Assembly: GCA_963742205.1 (NCBI GenBank)
Contig: CAVUKZ010000012.1
Location: 372,001 to 436,000 of the forward strand
Length of the DNA: 64,000 bases
From: WHSW01 sp963742205
GTDB lineage: Bacteria > Actinomycetota > Thermoleophilia > Solirubrobacterales > 70-9
Direction of reading: 5' to 3'
Within the stretch, counting starts at the first letter, position 1. Every line of letters begins with the position of its first letter. The position numbers and the translations under genes are program-made. The notes under the pieces are model-generated. The model had not been told where the DNA came from, did no database searches, and saw only the letters and a list, made by a program, of their open reading frames with translations. Below are positions 1 through 7,464 of this stretch, in pieces.

Positions 1-167
1 GGCACGCGAACGTGATCAAGCACGTCGACCCCGTGCTCGAGCGGCTGGCGTCCGGCGAGCTCGATCCGACGCCGCTGGTGACCCACCACATGAGCCTCGA
101 CCAGGCGCCCGAGGCGTACGAGGTCTACGACCGGCGCGAGGCGCTGAAGATCGTCCTCACCCCGTAG
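1..167 (+). CDS. Zinc-dependent alcohol dehydrogenase, C-terminal end (partial)
   Basis: Only the last 54 codons are present; the gene enters from the left edge and stops with TAG at 165-167. The tail contains THHMSLDQAPEAYEVYD followed by LKIVLTP. This is the usual ending of medium-chain zinc-dependent alcohol or formaldehyde dehydrogenases, where the cofactor-binding lobe closes with an 'APEAYE' helix and a final 'K-V-L-P' strand. The catalytic zinc site and Rossmann motif lie outside the window, so the substrate cannot be judged. The next gene begins two bases after the stop, so the two are probably cotranscribed. Confidence 0.8.
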   Translation, partial: HANVIKHVDPVLERLASGELDPTPLVTHHMSLDQAPEAYEVYDRREALKIVLTP

Positions 168-169
168 GA

Positions 170-508
170 ATGGCGGGCGAGCTCACCTGGGAGCAGTTCG
201 AGGCGGTCGACATGCGCGTCGGCCGGGTCGTCGCCGTCGACGAGTTCCCCGAGGCGCGGCGCCCGGCCTGGAAGCTCACGATCGACTTCGGCCCCGAGCT
301 CGGGATCAAGCGCTCGTCGGCGCAGATCACCAACTACGAGCGCGGTGAGCTCGAGGACACCCTGGTCGTCGCGGTGGTCAACTTCCCGCCGAAGCAGATC
401 GGCCCGTTCATGTCCGAGTGCCTGGTGGTCGGGGCGGTGGACGACGAACAGGGCGTGGTCCTGCTGCGGCCGGACCGCGAGGTCGAGCTCGGCGACCGGA
501 TCGCCTGA
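170..508 (+). CDS. csaA: CsaA-type tRNA-binding domain protein
   Basis: This 112-residue protein is a single EMAP/Trbp111-like OB-fold, the full length of the CsaA family. FEAVDMRVGRVV near the N-terminus, then KSSAQITNY-like RSSAQITNY at about residues 44-52 and VNFPPKQIGPFMSE at about 70-83, match CsaA closely. Family members are homodimers that bind tRNA or structured RNA and have been called export chaperones; a role here is inferred from family only. The ATG lies two bases after the preceding dehydrogenase stop, with no separate promoter visible. Confidence 0.88.
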   Translation: MAGELTWEQFEAVDMRVGRVVAVDEFPEARRPAWKLTIDFGPELGIKRSSAQITNYERGELEDTLVVAVVNFPPKQIGPFMSECLVVGAVDDEQGVVLLRPDREVELGDRIA

Positions 509-514
509 AGGCGC

Positions 515-781
515 TCAGTCGGGCTCGACGCCGTTGGTCGACTCGGGGTAGGCCAGGTGGATGTGGGTGCGGGCGACGGCGATGAAGTCGCGGTGCTCGG
601 CGGCGCCCGGCTCGGCGTCGATCGGGCTGATCATCGCGTTCGCGAGCGGGATGAAGCTCATGTCCCCGCGGTTCAAGTAATCGGACAGCCGGCTGCGATA
701 GCCCTCGCGCGGGAGCGTGAGCTCGCCCACGATGCGGTGGCGGCCGGTCTCCAAGACGATCCTCTCCACCCGCGTGTCCAT
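515..781 (-). CDS. Small conserved actinobacterial protein of unknown function
   Basis: The frame is much longer upstream, but that extension is only the antisense shadow of other genes. ATG at 781 gives an 88-residue product beginning MDTRVERIVLETGRH. The segment ETGRHRIVGELTLPREGYRSR is a pattern I associate with short conserved actinobacterial proteins without known function, followed by LSDYLNRGDMSFIPL. No signal peptide or membrane segment is seen. No Shine-Dalgarno sequence stands before the ATG. It may be transcribed with the upstream SnoaL-like gene on the same strand, 29 bases away. Confidence 0.65.
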   Translation of the reverse strand: MDTRVERIVLETGRHRIVGELTLPREGYRSRLSDYLNRGDMSFIPLANAMISPIDAEPGAAEHRDFIAVARTHIHLAYPESTNGVEPD

Positions 782-810
782 GGGAGGAAACCTAGCGCCG
801 TGGCGCCGGC

Positions 811-1212
811 CTACTCCTCGTCGGCGAACGCCTGCCGCGCCTCGGCCGGGTCGGCGTAGACGCGAACCTCCACGACGCGGTCGTCGCGCACCGTCCAGAG
901 CCAGGCGTTTGACGAGTCGAGGAAGCCACGCCCGTGCCAGGCGCGGACCCGGCCGAACACCAGCACCCGCCCGTCGCCAACCGCGTGAAAGTGCTGCGGC
1001 TGGAGCTCGAGCCGCTTCCAGGTGGCGGTCAGGTCGCTCATGTACTCGGCCAGCCCGTCGTAGCCGCGGTACGGCTCGGTGCGCCCGGCCAGCAGGCCGG
1101 TGACGGTCGAGACCTCGATCTCCTCGTCGGAGATTCCGATGAGAGTCTCGAGGTCGCGCTCTCCGAAGGCCGTATAGGCCCGCCGGATGAGGGCCTCCCC
1201 TTTGATCGCCAT
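811..1212 (-). CDS. SnoaL/NTF2-like fold protein
   Basis: A 133-residue protein of typical SnoaL-like (nuclear transport factor 2 fold) size. It opens with the helix GEALIRRAYTAFGERDLETL and continues with a strand-rich half containing EPYRGYDGLAEYM, GDGRVLVFGRV and DRVVEVRVYADPAEA. The 'Y-x-AF-x-RDL' helix and the final 'V-x-E-x-R-x-Y-D-x-x-E-A' strand-helix are usual in stand-alone SnoaL_2 proteins, which include cyclases, dehydratases and stress-linked proteins without a defined activity. It lies 12 bases downstream of the serine hydrolase gene on the same strand, so the pair is likely one transcript. No substrate can be named. Confidence 0.8.
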   Translation of the reverse strand: MAIKGEALIRRAYTAFGERDLETLIGISDEEIEVSTVTGLLAGRTEPYRGYDGLAEYMSDLTATWKRLELQPQHFHAVGDGRVLVFGRVRAWHGRGFLDSSNAWLWTVRDDRVVEVRVYADPAEARQAFADEE

Positions 1213-1224
1213 GAAGCGGGAAAC

Positions 1225-2538
1225 CTACAGCGGCGAGAACGGCCGCTCGGCCGCGGGCACCTTTGGCACCTCGGTGGCGATCCTCTGCATCGCGCCGTAG
1301 AAGCGGTGCACCTCGGGATAGAGGATCGCCTTGCCGCTGGTGATCAGGCCGCCGGAGATCCCGCGCTCGGGATCGGCCCAGCCCATGATGTTGATCAGGC
1401 CCAGGTGGCCAAAGGCGAGGTCGGTGTCGCGGCCGTAGAGGCTGATCATCCTCGCCCCCAGCATGAGCCCGTAGGAGAACCTGGTGGGGAAGATCAGCGA
1501 GAGGTCGATCTCGAGCCGCGACTGCTCCGCCAGCGCCCGCCGGAGCGTCTCGGGCTGCATCACCCGGACCCCGTCCAGCTCGCCCCCGCGGCGGAAGATC
1601 TCGAAGAAGCGCGAGAGCTCGTTCGCGGTCGTCACGACGTTCGCCGAGGGAACCGAGGCGGTCAGGAAACGCGGGTCGTTGGAGGCGTCGATGACCTCGT
1701 CGAGCGGCGCGCCGAGCGCGCGCGTCACCAGGTTCGACACCGGCGGTAGCAGCCGCGGGCCCGTGACGTAGCTGAGCCCGACCTCGCCGACGTCCTCCGG
1801 GGCGACGCCGTAGTTGCCCCACCGGAACCCGAGCGGCTCGAGGATCTCGCTCGCGAGCAGGTCGGCGATCGGCCGCCCCGTGACCCGCTCGACCACCTCG
1901 CCGAGGATGAAGCCGCCCGAGACCGCGTGGTAGGCGAGCAGCCTCCCCGGCGCCGAGCTGGGCTTCGCGTCGCAGATCAGCTCCACGAGACGCTCGCGGT
2001 CGCCGAGCAGGTCGAGCTCGAGCGCCTCGCGCGGCAGCGAGGCCACCCCGGCCCGGTGGGCGAGCACGTGGCCGATCGTGATCTCGCCCTTGCCGTGACG
2101 CGCGTACTCGGGGATGTGGCGGGCGATCGGGTCGTCGAGCGCCAGCTCGCCGCGCTCGATCAGGGTGTGGACGACCAGCGCGGTCATCGCCTTCGACGTC
2201 GAGTAGATGCAGAACGGCGTCCCGGTGGTCGCGAGGACCTTCGGCTCATCGGGGCCGTCGTCGGGCCCGTTGCCGCGGGCGTGGCCGAGCGCGCGGTCGA
2301 GGACCACCTCGCCCTCCCGTCGCAGGCACAGCTGGAGCGCCGGGTGGACCCCGCTGCGGTAGAGGCTCACGGCGGCCTCCCAGATCCCCTCGACCTGCTC
2401 GGAGGTCAGTCCGGCGGCCTCCGGCGGGCACTCGTCGCCGACGGTCGTCACCGCGTCGAGGTCGGCGGGCATCCGGATCCGCCGCAGGACGGGGTCGCCG
2501 ATGATGGGAAAGCGCGGGATCGCGGGCACCCGCGACAA
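1225..2538 (-). CDS. Serine hydrolase of the beta-lactamase/esterase (class C-like) family
   Basis: The 437-residue product has the penicillin-binding-protein fold signature: STSK at about residues 113-116 as the Ser-x-x-Lys catalytic pair, YHAVSGG at about 203-209 in place of Tyr-x-Asn, and FGHLG near the C-terminus replacing the Lys-Thr-Gly strand. The HLG variant is typical of EstB-like esterases and related carboxylesterases rather than true beta-lactamases. There is no signal peptide, so a cytoplasmic location is likely. The start is uncertain: TTG at 2538, GTG at 2529 and later ATGs are possible. It is followed closely by the SnoaL-like gene. Confidence 0.85.
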   Translation of the reverse strand: MSRVPAIPRFPIIGDPVLRRIRMPADLDAVTTVGDECPPEAAGLTSEQVEGIWEAAVSLYRSGVHPALQLCLRREGEVVLDRALGHARGNGPDDGPDEPKVLATTGTPFCIYSTSKAMTALVVHTLIERGELALDDPIARHIPEYARHGKGEITIGHVLAHRAGVASLPREALELDLLGDRERLVELICDAKPSSAPGRLLAYHAVSGGFILGEVVERVTGRPIADLLASEILEPLGFRWGNYGVAPEDVGEVGLSYVTGPRLLPPVSNLVTRALGAPLDEVIDASNDPRFLTASVPSANVVTTANELSRFFEIFRRGGELDGVRVMQPETLRRALAEQSRLEIDLSLIFPTRFSYGLMLGARMISLYGRDTDLAFGHLGLINIMGWADPERGISGGLITSGKAILYPEVHRFYGAMQRIATEVPKVPAAERPFSPL

Positions 2539-2560
2539 GGTACCCCGCGCCGCTAAAGGC

Positions 2561-2803
2561 TCAGCTGGAGCGCGCCGTCCCCTGGTCGCCCGTCGACTCT
2601 TCGATCAGCTCCCGCACGCGCTCGACCGGCAGACGCGAGCGGTAGGCGGCGAGGTAGATCACCACGCTGATCGCCAGCATCGCGAGTGCCCCGATCCCCG
2701 GTTTCAGCGTGTGGGCGGCGTCGGCGCCGTACGGGCCGAGGTACGAGACCAGGGCGATCAGCGCCAACCACGGCAGGATCCACAGGCCGGCCCGCCAGTC
2801 CAT
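2561..2803 (-). pseudogene. C-terminal remnant of an APC-family amino acid permease
   Basis: An 80-residue frame encodes two hydrophobic segments (about residues 5-24 and 35-53) and a charged tail RSRLPVERVRELIEEST. The order 'LWILPWLALIALVSYLG...VVIYLAAYRSRLP' matches the last two membrane spans and cytoplasmic tail of actinobacterial APC-superfamily permeases, which are several hundred residues long. The transport core is absent: upstream sequence belongs to the UspA gene, whose stop lies 42 bases away. It is therefore probably a leftover fragment, though expression as a small two-span membrane protein in an operon with UspA cannot be excluded. Confidence 0.5.
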
Positions 2804-2845
2804 CGCGGCATCCGTCGCGGGGCGGACGCCGCGGATCGAGTGGGC

Positions 2846-3287
2846 TCAGTCGCCCTCGGTGGCGACGATCAGCACGTTGCAGCCGGCGCGGTGGGAGACC
2901 TTGTTGGGGACGCTCCCGAGCACCCGGCCGACCCCGTGCATGCCGCGGTTGCCGACCACGATCAGGTCGGCGTTTTGCTTGTCCGCAATCTCGAGGAGCG
3001 CGTCCGCCGGGTCGCCGGTGACGGTGTGGGTCTCGACCTCGAGGCCCTTGATCCGCGCGTCGGACTCGGCCTCCGAGATCACGCCCTGCACCGCGGCGTC
3101 GGGCTTTACCTCCCAGACCTTCTGCGCGCCCTCGGGGGCGCCCACGATCTTCGCTCCCCGCAGCGGCTCGTACGCCGCGACGATGTGCAAGCCGCCCGCC
3201 CGTGGCCTCGGCGAGCCGCGCCGCCTCGTCGACCGCCCGCTTCGCGGTGTCCGACCCATCCGTGCCGACGACTATCGCTTCGTACAT
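2846..3287 (-). CDS. Universal stress protein A family (one frameshift)
   Basis: The N-terminus MYEAIVVGTDGSDTAKRAVDEAARLAEATGG reads from 3287, and the remainder from LHIVAAYEPLRG to VLIVATEGD reads one frame over, so a single extra base lies near 3192 inside a GGGCGGGCGG run. Removing one base restores a Usp domain of about 146 residues. The ATP-binding signature is intact: D10 region early, then GNRGMHGVGRVLGS with the spaced glycines near the C-terminus. Usp proteins bind ATP and aid survival under starvation or oxidative stress. The frame break is most likely a sequencing error, because both halves are fully conserved. Confidence 0.85.
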
Positions 3288-3312
3288 CGCGTGCTCCTCT
3301 CTCGGCGCAACC

Positions 3313-4116
3313 CTAGTCGACGCCGAGGAAGGTTGAGATCAGCCGCGTGAGCCCCTCCGGGTGGTCGGCCATGAACCCGTGACCGGAGTGGGGGAAGCGG
3401 GCGAGCCAGGCGCCGGGCATGCCCTGGACGAGCGCCAGCGAGTTGGCCGGGGGCATCACCACGTCCTCGCTCCCGGTCGCTACGAGCGCCGGAGCCGCGA
3501 CCTCGCCGAGGCGGTCCGACACCCCCTCGCGCTCCCACTCCTCCATCGCCCGCCACTGGGCCTCGACGACAGCGGGCGGCAGCGCCGCCCGCGCGGCGGC
3601 GACCACGTCGCCGAACGCCGCGTCGATCATCCGCGCGCGCGGCGGGGCAAAGAGCAGCGAGATCAGCCGGCTCGCCTGCTCGCGCGGGGTCCCCGACATG
3701 TCCCGGAGCTTGGCCTGGACCTCGGGGGCCGCCGGCGTCGACGTCGGCCCGCCGGCGCCGGTCGACAGCAGGACCAGCCTGCCGACTCGGTCGGGGGCGG
3801 CGAGCGCGAGCGTGAGCGCGACGAAGCCGCCCATCGACCAACCCAGCACGTCGGGCCGCTCGAGCCCGCGCGTCGCGATTACCCCGGCCACGTCGGCGGC
3901 CAGGTCGGAGATCGCGAATCCCGACCCGTCGTCGGACGAGTCGCCCATGCCGCGATAGTCGATGCAGATCAGCTCGCGCTCGGCGGCGAGGCCGTCCATG
4001 AAGCCCGGGTCCCAGTCGCCCTTGGTCGCGGCGAAGCCGTTGAGGACGACGAGCGGCGGCCCCGAGCCGCGCCGCTCGTAGGCCAGGGTGCGCCCGCCTA
4101 CCGTGCAGGTGGCCAT
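3313..4116 (-). CDS. Alpha/beta hydrolase
   Basis: ATG at 4116 gives 267 residues; the longer open frame runs into the divergent DoxX gene and was rejected. The fold signatures are GSGPPLVVLNGFAAT (oxyanion region), DYRGMGDSS, the nucleophile elbow GWSMGG with catalytic serine, and a C-terminal SGHGFMADHPEG supplying histidine. An acidic residue in GSEDVVMPP completes the triad. Such enzymes include haloperoxidases and ester or carbon-carbon hydrolases; the substrate is not evident. It is transcribed away from the DoxX gene with about 40 bases between start codons, so the promoters are divergent. Confidence 0.88.
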   Translation of the reverse strand: MATCTVGGRTLAYERRGSGPPLVVLNGFAATKGDWDPGFMDGLAAERELICIDYRGMGDSSDDGSGFAISDLAADVAGVIATRGLERPDVLGWSMGGFVALTLALAAPDRVGRLVLLSTGAGGPTSTPAAPEVQAKLRDMSGTPREQASRLISLLFAPPRARMIDAAFGDVVAAARAALPPAVVEAQWRAMEEWEREGVSDRLGEVAAPALVATGSEDVVMPPANSLALVQGMPGAWLARFPHSGHGFMADHPEGLTRLISTFLGVD

Positions 4117-4156
4117 CGAGCGCGAACGTATCGGATCGCGCCCGGCGGCCCGCACC

Positions 4157-4609
4157 GTGGCTACGATCGGCCGCATCGGGCGCGCGATCGAGATCCTCAC
4201 GGCAGGCCCCGCCGTCGGTGCGAGGGCGACGACCGCGTTTGTGCTTCGCCTGGCCTCGGGCGCCGTGTTCGTCGTCTTCGGCGTCGCCAAGTTCACCAGC
4301 CACGAGCAGGAGGCCGACTCCTTCGAGGACTACGGGCTGCCGTCGCCCGACGCGTTCGCGTACGCGATCGGGGTGGTCGAGGTGGTCGGCGGGTTGCTGC
4401 TGCTGATCGGGCTCGCAACCCGGCTGGCCGCGCTCGTGTTGGCGGGGGACATGGTCGGCGCGATCATCGCCTCGGGCATCGGCGAGGGCGAGGCAATCAG
4501 CCTCACCCTCGCCCCGGCCCTGCTGCTCGCGATGGCCTACCTGATCTGGGTCGGGCCGGGGAGCCACGCCCTGGACCGCGGGCTGCGACCTCAGCCGGCC
4601 CGCTCGTAG
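4157..4609 (+). CDS. DoxX-family integral membrane protein
   Basis: From GTG at 4157 the product is about 150 residues with four hydrophobic segments. The first, VLRLASGAVFVVFGVAKF, is the DoxX family hallmark: an arginine before a glycine-rich helix ending in 'FGVAKF', followed by ExxxxxFxxYGLP and a second helix VVEVVGGLLLLIGLATRLAAL. DoxX proteins are small four-helix membrane proteins linked to quinone or thiol redox systems in some bacteria. An upstream ATG at 4088 would overlap the divergent hydrolase gene, so the GTG was preferred. The end overlaps the convergent DHFR-like gene by 19 bases. Confidence 0.85.
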   Translation: MATIGRIGRAIEILTAGPAVGARATTAFVLRLASGAVFVVFGVAKFTSHEQEADSFEDYGLPSPDAFAYAIGVVEVVGGLLLLIGLATRLAALVLAGDMVGAIIASGIGEGEAISLTLAPALLLAMAYLIWVGPGSHALDRGLRPQPARS

Positions 4610-5157
4610 ACCAGGATCGAGACGCCGTCGCCGACCGTCTTGGAGTCGCTCAGCCGCAGCGGCTTCTTGTTCGAGGTCTCGCCGAAGATCCGCTTCCCGC
4701 GTCCGAGGACGACCGGGAAGACCATCAGCCGCACCTCGTCGACGAGGTCGTTCTCGAGCAGCGCCTGCGTGAGCTGGGCGCTGCCGTGGACGACGATGTC
4801 GCCGTCGTGCGCTTCGCGGAGCTTCGCCACCTCCGCGGCGAGGTCGCCGTCGATCACGGTGGTGTTCGTCCACTCCGGATCGGTGAGCGTCGAGGACACG
4901 ACGTACTTGGGCATGTTGTTGAACCGGTCCGCGAACTCCCCGTCGCGCTGAGGCCAGGCGTCGGCGAAGCCCTCGTAGGTCTTGCGGCCGAGCAGCAACG
5001 CGTCGGATTGCATCGTCTCGTCGAGCTTGAACCGGTCCCCTTCGTCGCCGCGGCTGTACTCAAAGCTCCAGCCTCCGTAGTCGAAGTCCTCGGATCCGCC
5101 GGGATCCTCCATCACGCCGTCGATGGAGACGAACTCGGTCACGACGATCCTTCCCAT
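4591..5157 (-). CDS. Dihydrofolate reductase/RibD C-terminal family oxidoreductase
   Basis: A 188-residue protein with the RibD_C (DHFR-fold) pattern: IVVTEFVSIDGVMEDPGG at the N-terminus, LLLGRKTYEGFADAWP at about residues 55-70 and DIVVHGSAQLTQALLENDLVDEVRLMVFPVVLGRGKRIF in the second half. These stand-alone proteins (YwjB/YyaP group) resemble the reductase domain of RibD and probably use NADPH; they are not the chromosomal folate enzyme. A strong AAGGAGGA lies seven bases before ATG 5157, which decided the start over the adjacent GTG at 5160. It runs divergently from the ArsR gene. Confidence 0.88.
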   Translation of the reverse strand: MGRIVVTEFVSIDGVMEDPGGSEDFDYGGWSFEYSRGDEGDRFKLDETMQSDALLLGRKTYEGFADAWPQRDGEFADRFNNMPKYVVSSTLTDPEWTNTTVIDGDLAAEVAKLREAHDGDIVVHGSAQLTQALLENDLVDEVRLMVFPVVLGRGKRIFGETSNKKPLRLSDSKTVGDGVSILVYERAG

Positions 5158-5251
5158 CACTCCTCCTTCGTTGTCGGTCTCCGCGGCGCGGCCCCCCGCC
5201 GTCCGCCTTGCGGCGTACCATACTCAACCAGAGCGTTGATCAACTAATCGG

Positions 5252-5599
5252 ATGAATACGACCACCGCCGACCCGCTCAGCATCACCTTCGCGGCCCTCG
5301 CCGACCCCACCCGCCGGGCGATCATCCGGCGCCTGGCCGAGGGCGGCGAGGCGACGGTGACCGAGCTCGCCGAGCCGTTCCCGGTGAGCGTCCAGGCCAT
5401 CTCCAAGCACCTGCGGGTGCTCGAGCGCGCCGGGCTGATCAGCCGCGCCCGCACCGCGCAGCTGCGGCCCTCGCGGCTCGAGGGCGCCTCGCTCAAGCTC
5501 GCGTCGGACTGGCTCGCCGAGTACCGCGCCTTCTGGGAGTCGGGCTTTGACCGGCTCGAGGCGCGGCTTGGCGACGGGGAAGGTAGAAAGGGGTCGTGA
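5252..5599 (+). CDS. ArsR-family winged-helix regulator
   Basis: A 115-residue winged-helix protein. LADPTRRAIIRRLAEGGEATVTELAEPFPVSVQAISKHLRVLERAGLI spans the HTH at about residues 15-65, with the SISKHL-type recognition helix seen as VQAISKHL. The C-terminal helices (WLAEYRAFWESGFDRLEARL) are those of metal-free ArsR regulators paired with SRPBCC proteins. No cysteine metal site is present, so it probably does not sense metal. Its stop overlaps the GTG start of the next gene by four bases, the classic ArsR-AHSA1 pair. Confidence 0.92.
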   Translation: MNTTTADPLSITFAALADPTRRAIIRRLAEGGEATVTELAEPFPVSVQAISKHLRVLERAGLISRARTAQLRPSRLEGASLKLASDWLAEYRAFWESGFDRLEARLGDGEGRKGS

Positions 5600-6057
5600 G
5601 CGACTTGCGCGCCGACGACGACGGGCTCGCGATCCGGCGGGTGTTCGACGCGCCGCGCGAGGCCGTGTGGCGGGAGTGGACCCACCCGGAGGCGTTCGCC
5701 GATTGGTACGGCGGCCCCGAGGCCGAGGTCCCGCTCGAGACGGTGACGATGGACGTCAGGGAGGGGGGCGCGTGGGCGCTGACGATGTTCTTCGGGGCCG
5801 GACGCCGCGAGATCCGGTGGGAGGGCGAGTACCGGGAGGTGGTCGCGCCGGAGCGCCTCGTGTTCACGATCACCGACCGGCCGGGGGAGGAGACGTTCGA
5901 GCTCATCACCGTCGTCCTCCGCGAGCTTGACGACGGCCGCACCGAGATGGACTTCCACCAGGGTCGCGGGATGACGCCGGCCGCGTACGAGCGCGCGGGC
6001 CGCGGGTGGACCGGGTTCTTCGACCGGCTTGCGGCCCGGCTCGCCGCGGTGGGCTAG
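5596..6057 (+). CDS. SRPBCC (AHSA1-like) domain protein
   Basis: GTG at 5596 overlaps the ArsR stop, giving a translationally coupled 153-residue protein. It has the AHSA1/START-like layout: IRRVFDAPREAVWREWTHPEAFADWYGG at the N-terminus, a central beta sheet, and the last helix GWTGFFDRLAARL. The family forms a helix-grip cavity for a hydrophobic ligand; members coded with ArsR regulators are poorly characterised and may bind the inducer or a stress metabolite. Its end overlaps the convergent 46-residue gene by four bases. Confidence 0.88.
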   Translation: MSDLRADDDGLAIRRVFDAPREAVWREWTHPEAFADWYGGPEAEVPLETVTMDVREGGAWALTMFFGAGRREIRWEGEYREVVAPERLVFTITDRPGEETFELITVVLRELDDGRTEMDFHQGRGMTPAAYERAGRGWTGFFDRLAARLAAVG

Positions 6058-6194
6058 CCGAGCGAGTCGCCCGCGGGCGGGCGCTCGTCCCGTCCTGTGG
6101 CGCGCGCGCGGATCGCGAGCCACAGGACACCGGCGAGCGGCACGAACGAGAGCAGCTCCTCGACCGGGACGCCGGCGATGTGGGCGACGATCAA
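6054..6194 (-). CDS. Short conserved hydrophobic protein, coupled to the DUF899 gene
   Basis: TTG at 6194 overlaps the upstream DUF899 stop in a TTGA quadruplet and gives 46 residues. IVAHIAGVPVEE is followed by one membrane helix, LLSFVPLAGVLWLAI, and a basic tail ARATGRDE. Tiny actinobacterial proteins with the same 'AHIAG-x-P-x-EE' opening are common and usually annotated as hypothetical. The overlap with the upstream stop supports real translation by reinitiation. Function is unknown; the context suggests a membrane partner for a thioredoxin-like protein. Confidence 0.6.
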   Translation of the reverse strand: MIVAHIAGVPVEELLSFVPLAGVLWLAIRARATGRDERPPAGDSLG

Positions 6195-6863
6195 GCGGCC
6201 GCCTCGCTCTCGGGCTCGTAGGAGTCGTGCAGACGCCACCACCCGTACGGCGGGCCCTGAGGCCGGCCGGCCGGCGTGTCCTCCCAGTTCTCCTGGCGGC
6301 CGAACGGGGTCAGGTCGAGGAAGGTCCAGACGCTGCCGAGCGCCTCGACGCCGCGACCCCTGGTCGCGTAGGTGAGGAAGACGCGATCGCGATCGCGGAG
6401 GAACACGTCAAGGGCAAAATACTCCGTCGTCCCCAGTTGGCGCTGGAAGTCCTCGCCGCGGACCGTGTACCAGGGGATCTCCCAGCCCATCCGGCGGGCG
6501 AACGCCTGGATCCGGCCCTGCGACGCGCGCGAGACGAGCGCGAACGAGGTGTCGCGCGCGTGCAGGTGCGCGAGCGGGCTGACCTGGTCGGTGAACATCG
6601 AGCAGCCCCCGCACGGCTCGCCGTCCTCTGCCAAACCAGAAGTTGTAGACGAGCAGCTGCCGGCGTCCCTCGAAGAGGTCCAGCAGCCCGACCTCGCCCT
6701 CGGGCCCCTCGAACGTCGAGTCGGTCGAGAACTCCATCATCGGCAGCCGCCGGCGGTCGGCCGCGAGCGCGTCGCGCTGGCGCGTCGCCGCCTTCTCCCG
6801 CTCCAGCAGCTCAGCCTGGGCGCGCTTCCACTCGCGTTCGTCGACGATCTCCGGTAGCGACAT
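6191..6863 (-). CDS. DUF899 thioredoxin-like protein (one frameshift)
   Basis: Two frames join near 6630. The first, from ATG 6863, carries IVDEREWKRAQAELL, RQRDALAADRRRLPM and GLLDLFEGRRQLLVYNFWFG. The second continues AEDGEPCGGCSMFTDQVSPLAHLHARDTSFALVSRA and ends near HDSYEPESEAAA. Together they make a complete DUF899 protein of about 224 residues. DUF899 members have a thioredoxin-like fold; the CGGC here sits at the redox position. Function in the cell is not established. It is divergent from an HxlR regulator, a pairing typical of thiol or quinone stress genes. The break is likely a base-calling error. Confidence 0.82.
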
Positions 6864-6945
6864 CTCGTTCTCCTTCTGCTCGGTTCCTTCGAGGAACGCA
6901 CCCTAGCAACTTGCGTTCCTTCAGGGAACTAAGTACCCTGGCCGC

Positions 6946-7416
6946 GTGCAGCGAACCGACTTTTCCCAGATGCCGTGCTCGATCGCCCGAACGCTCGCGA
7001 TCGCCGGCGAGCCCTGGTCGCCGCTCGTGATCCGCGACGTGTACATCGGCATCAACCGGTTCGACGACATCCAGCGCGACCTCGGGATCTCCCGCAAGGT
7101 GCTGGCCGAGCGCCTGCACCACCTCGTCGGCGCGGGGATGCTCGAACGTCGCCCGTACTCCGACCGGCCGCCGCGCCACGAGTACGCGCTCACCGCGATG
7201 GGAGCGGAATTCATGGACGTGCTGATGGCGATGGTCGCCTGGGGAGACCGGTGGACGGCCGGGGAGGACGGGCCCCCGATCCTCTACCGGCATCTGGCCT
7301 GCGGGCAGATCGCTCACCCGGAGCCGCACTGCTCGTACTGCGGGGAGCCCATGCACTCCGACGCGGTCGAGGTGGAGCCCGGCCCGGGGCTAGAGGTATT
7401 CGGGACAACTGCCTGA
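6946..7416 (+). CDS. HxlR-family transcriptional regulator
   Basis: GTG at 6946 begins a 156-residue winged-helix regulator. CSIARTLAIAGEPWSPLVIRDVYIGINRFDDIQRDLGISRKVLAERLHHLVGAGMLERRPY is the whole HxlR domain; the N-terminal Cys11 is the position used by redox-sensing members. A C-terminal extension includes CGQIAHPEPHCSYCGEPM, three or four cysteines that may bind zinc, seen in some actinobacterial HxlR proteins. The 82-base gap to the divergent DUF899 gene implies a shared promoter region and control of that gene. Confidence 0.9.
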   Translation: MQRTDFSQMPCSIARTLAIAGEPWSPLVIRDVYIGINRFDDIQRDLGISRKVLAERLHHLVGAGMLERRPYSDRPPRHEYALTAMGAEFMDVLMAMVAWGDRWTAGEDGPPILYRHLACGQIAHPEPHCSYCGEPMHSDAVEVEPGPGLEVFGTTA

Positions 7417-7464
7417 TAACGACGGCGCGGGGTACATGCAGGTACGTTCGCTGTCCCGCTCGTG

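Noticed and set aside
515..1822. A 435-codon open frame on the minus strand
   Set aside because: Only its last 88 codons look like a protein; the rest is an Arg-rich antisense shadow of the SnoaL-like and serine hydrolase genes.
1225..2538. Antibiotic-resistance beta-lactamase
   Set aside because: Lack of a signal peptide and HLG in place of KTG point to an EstB-like esterase.
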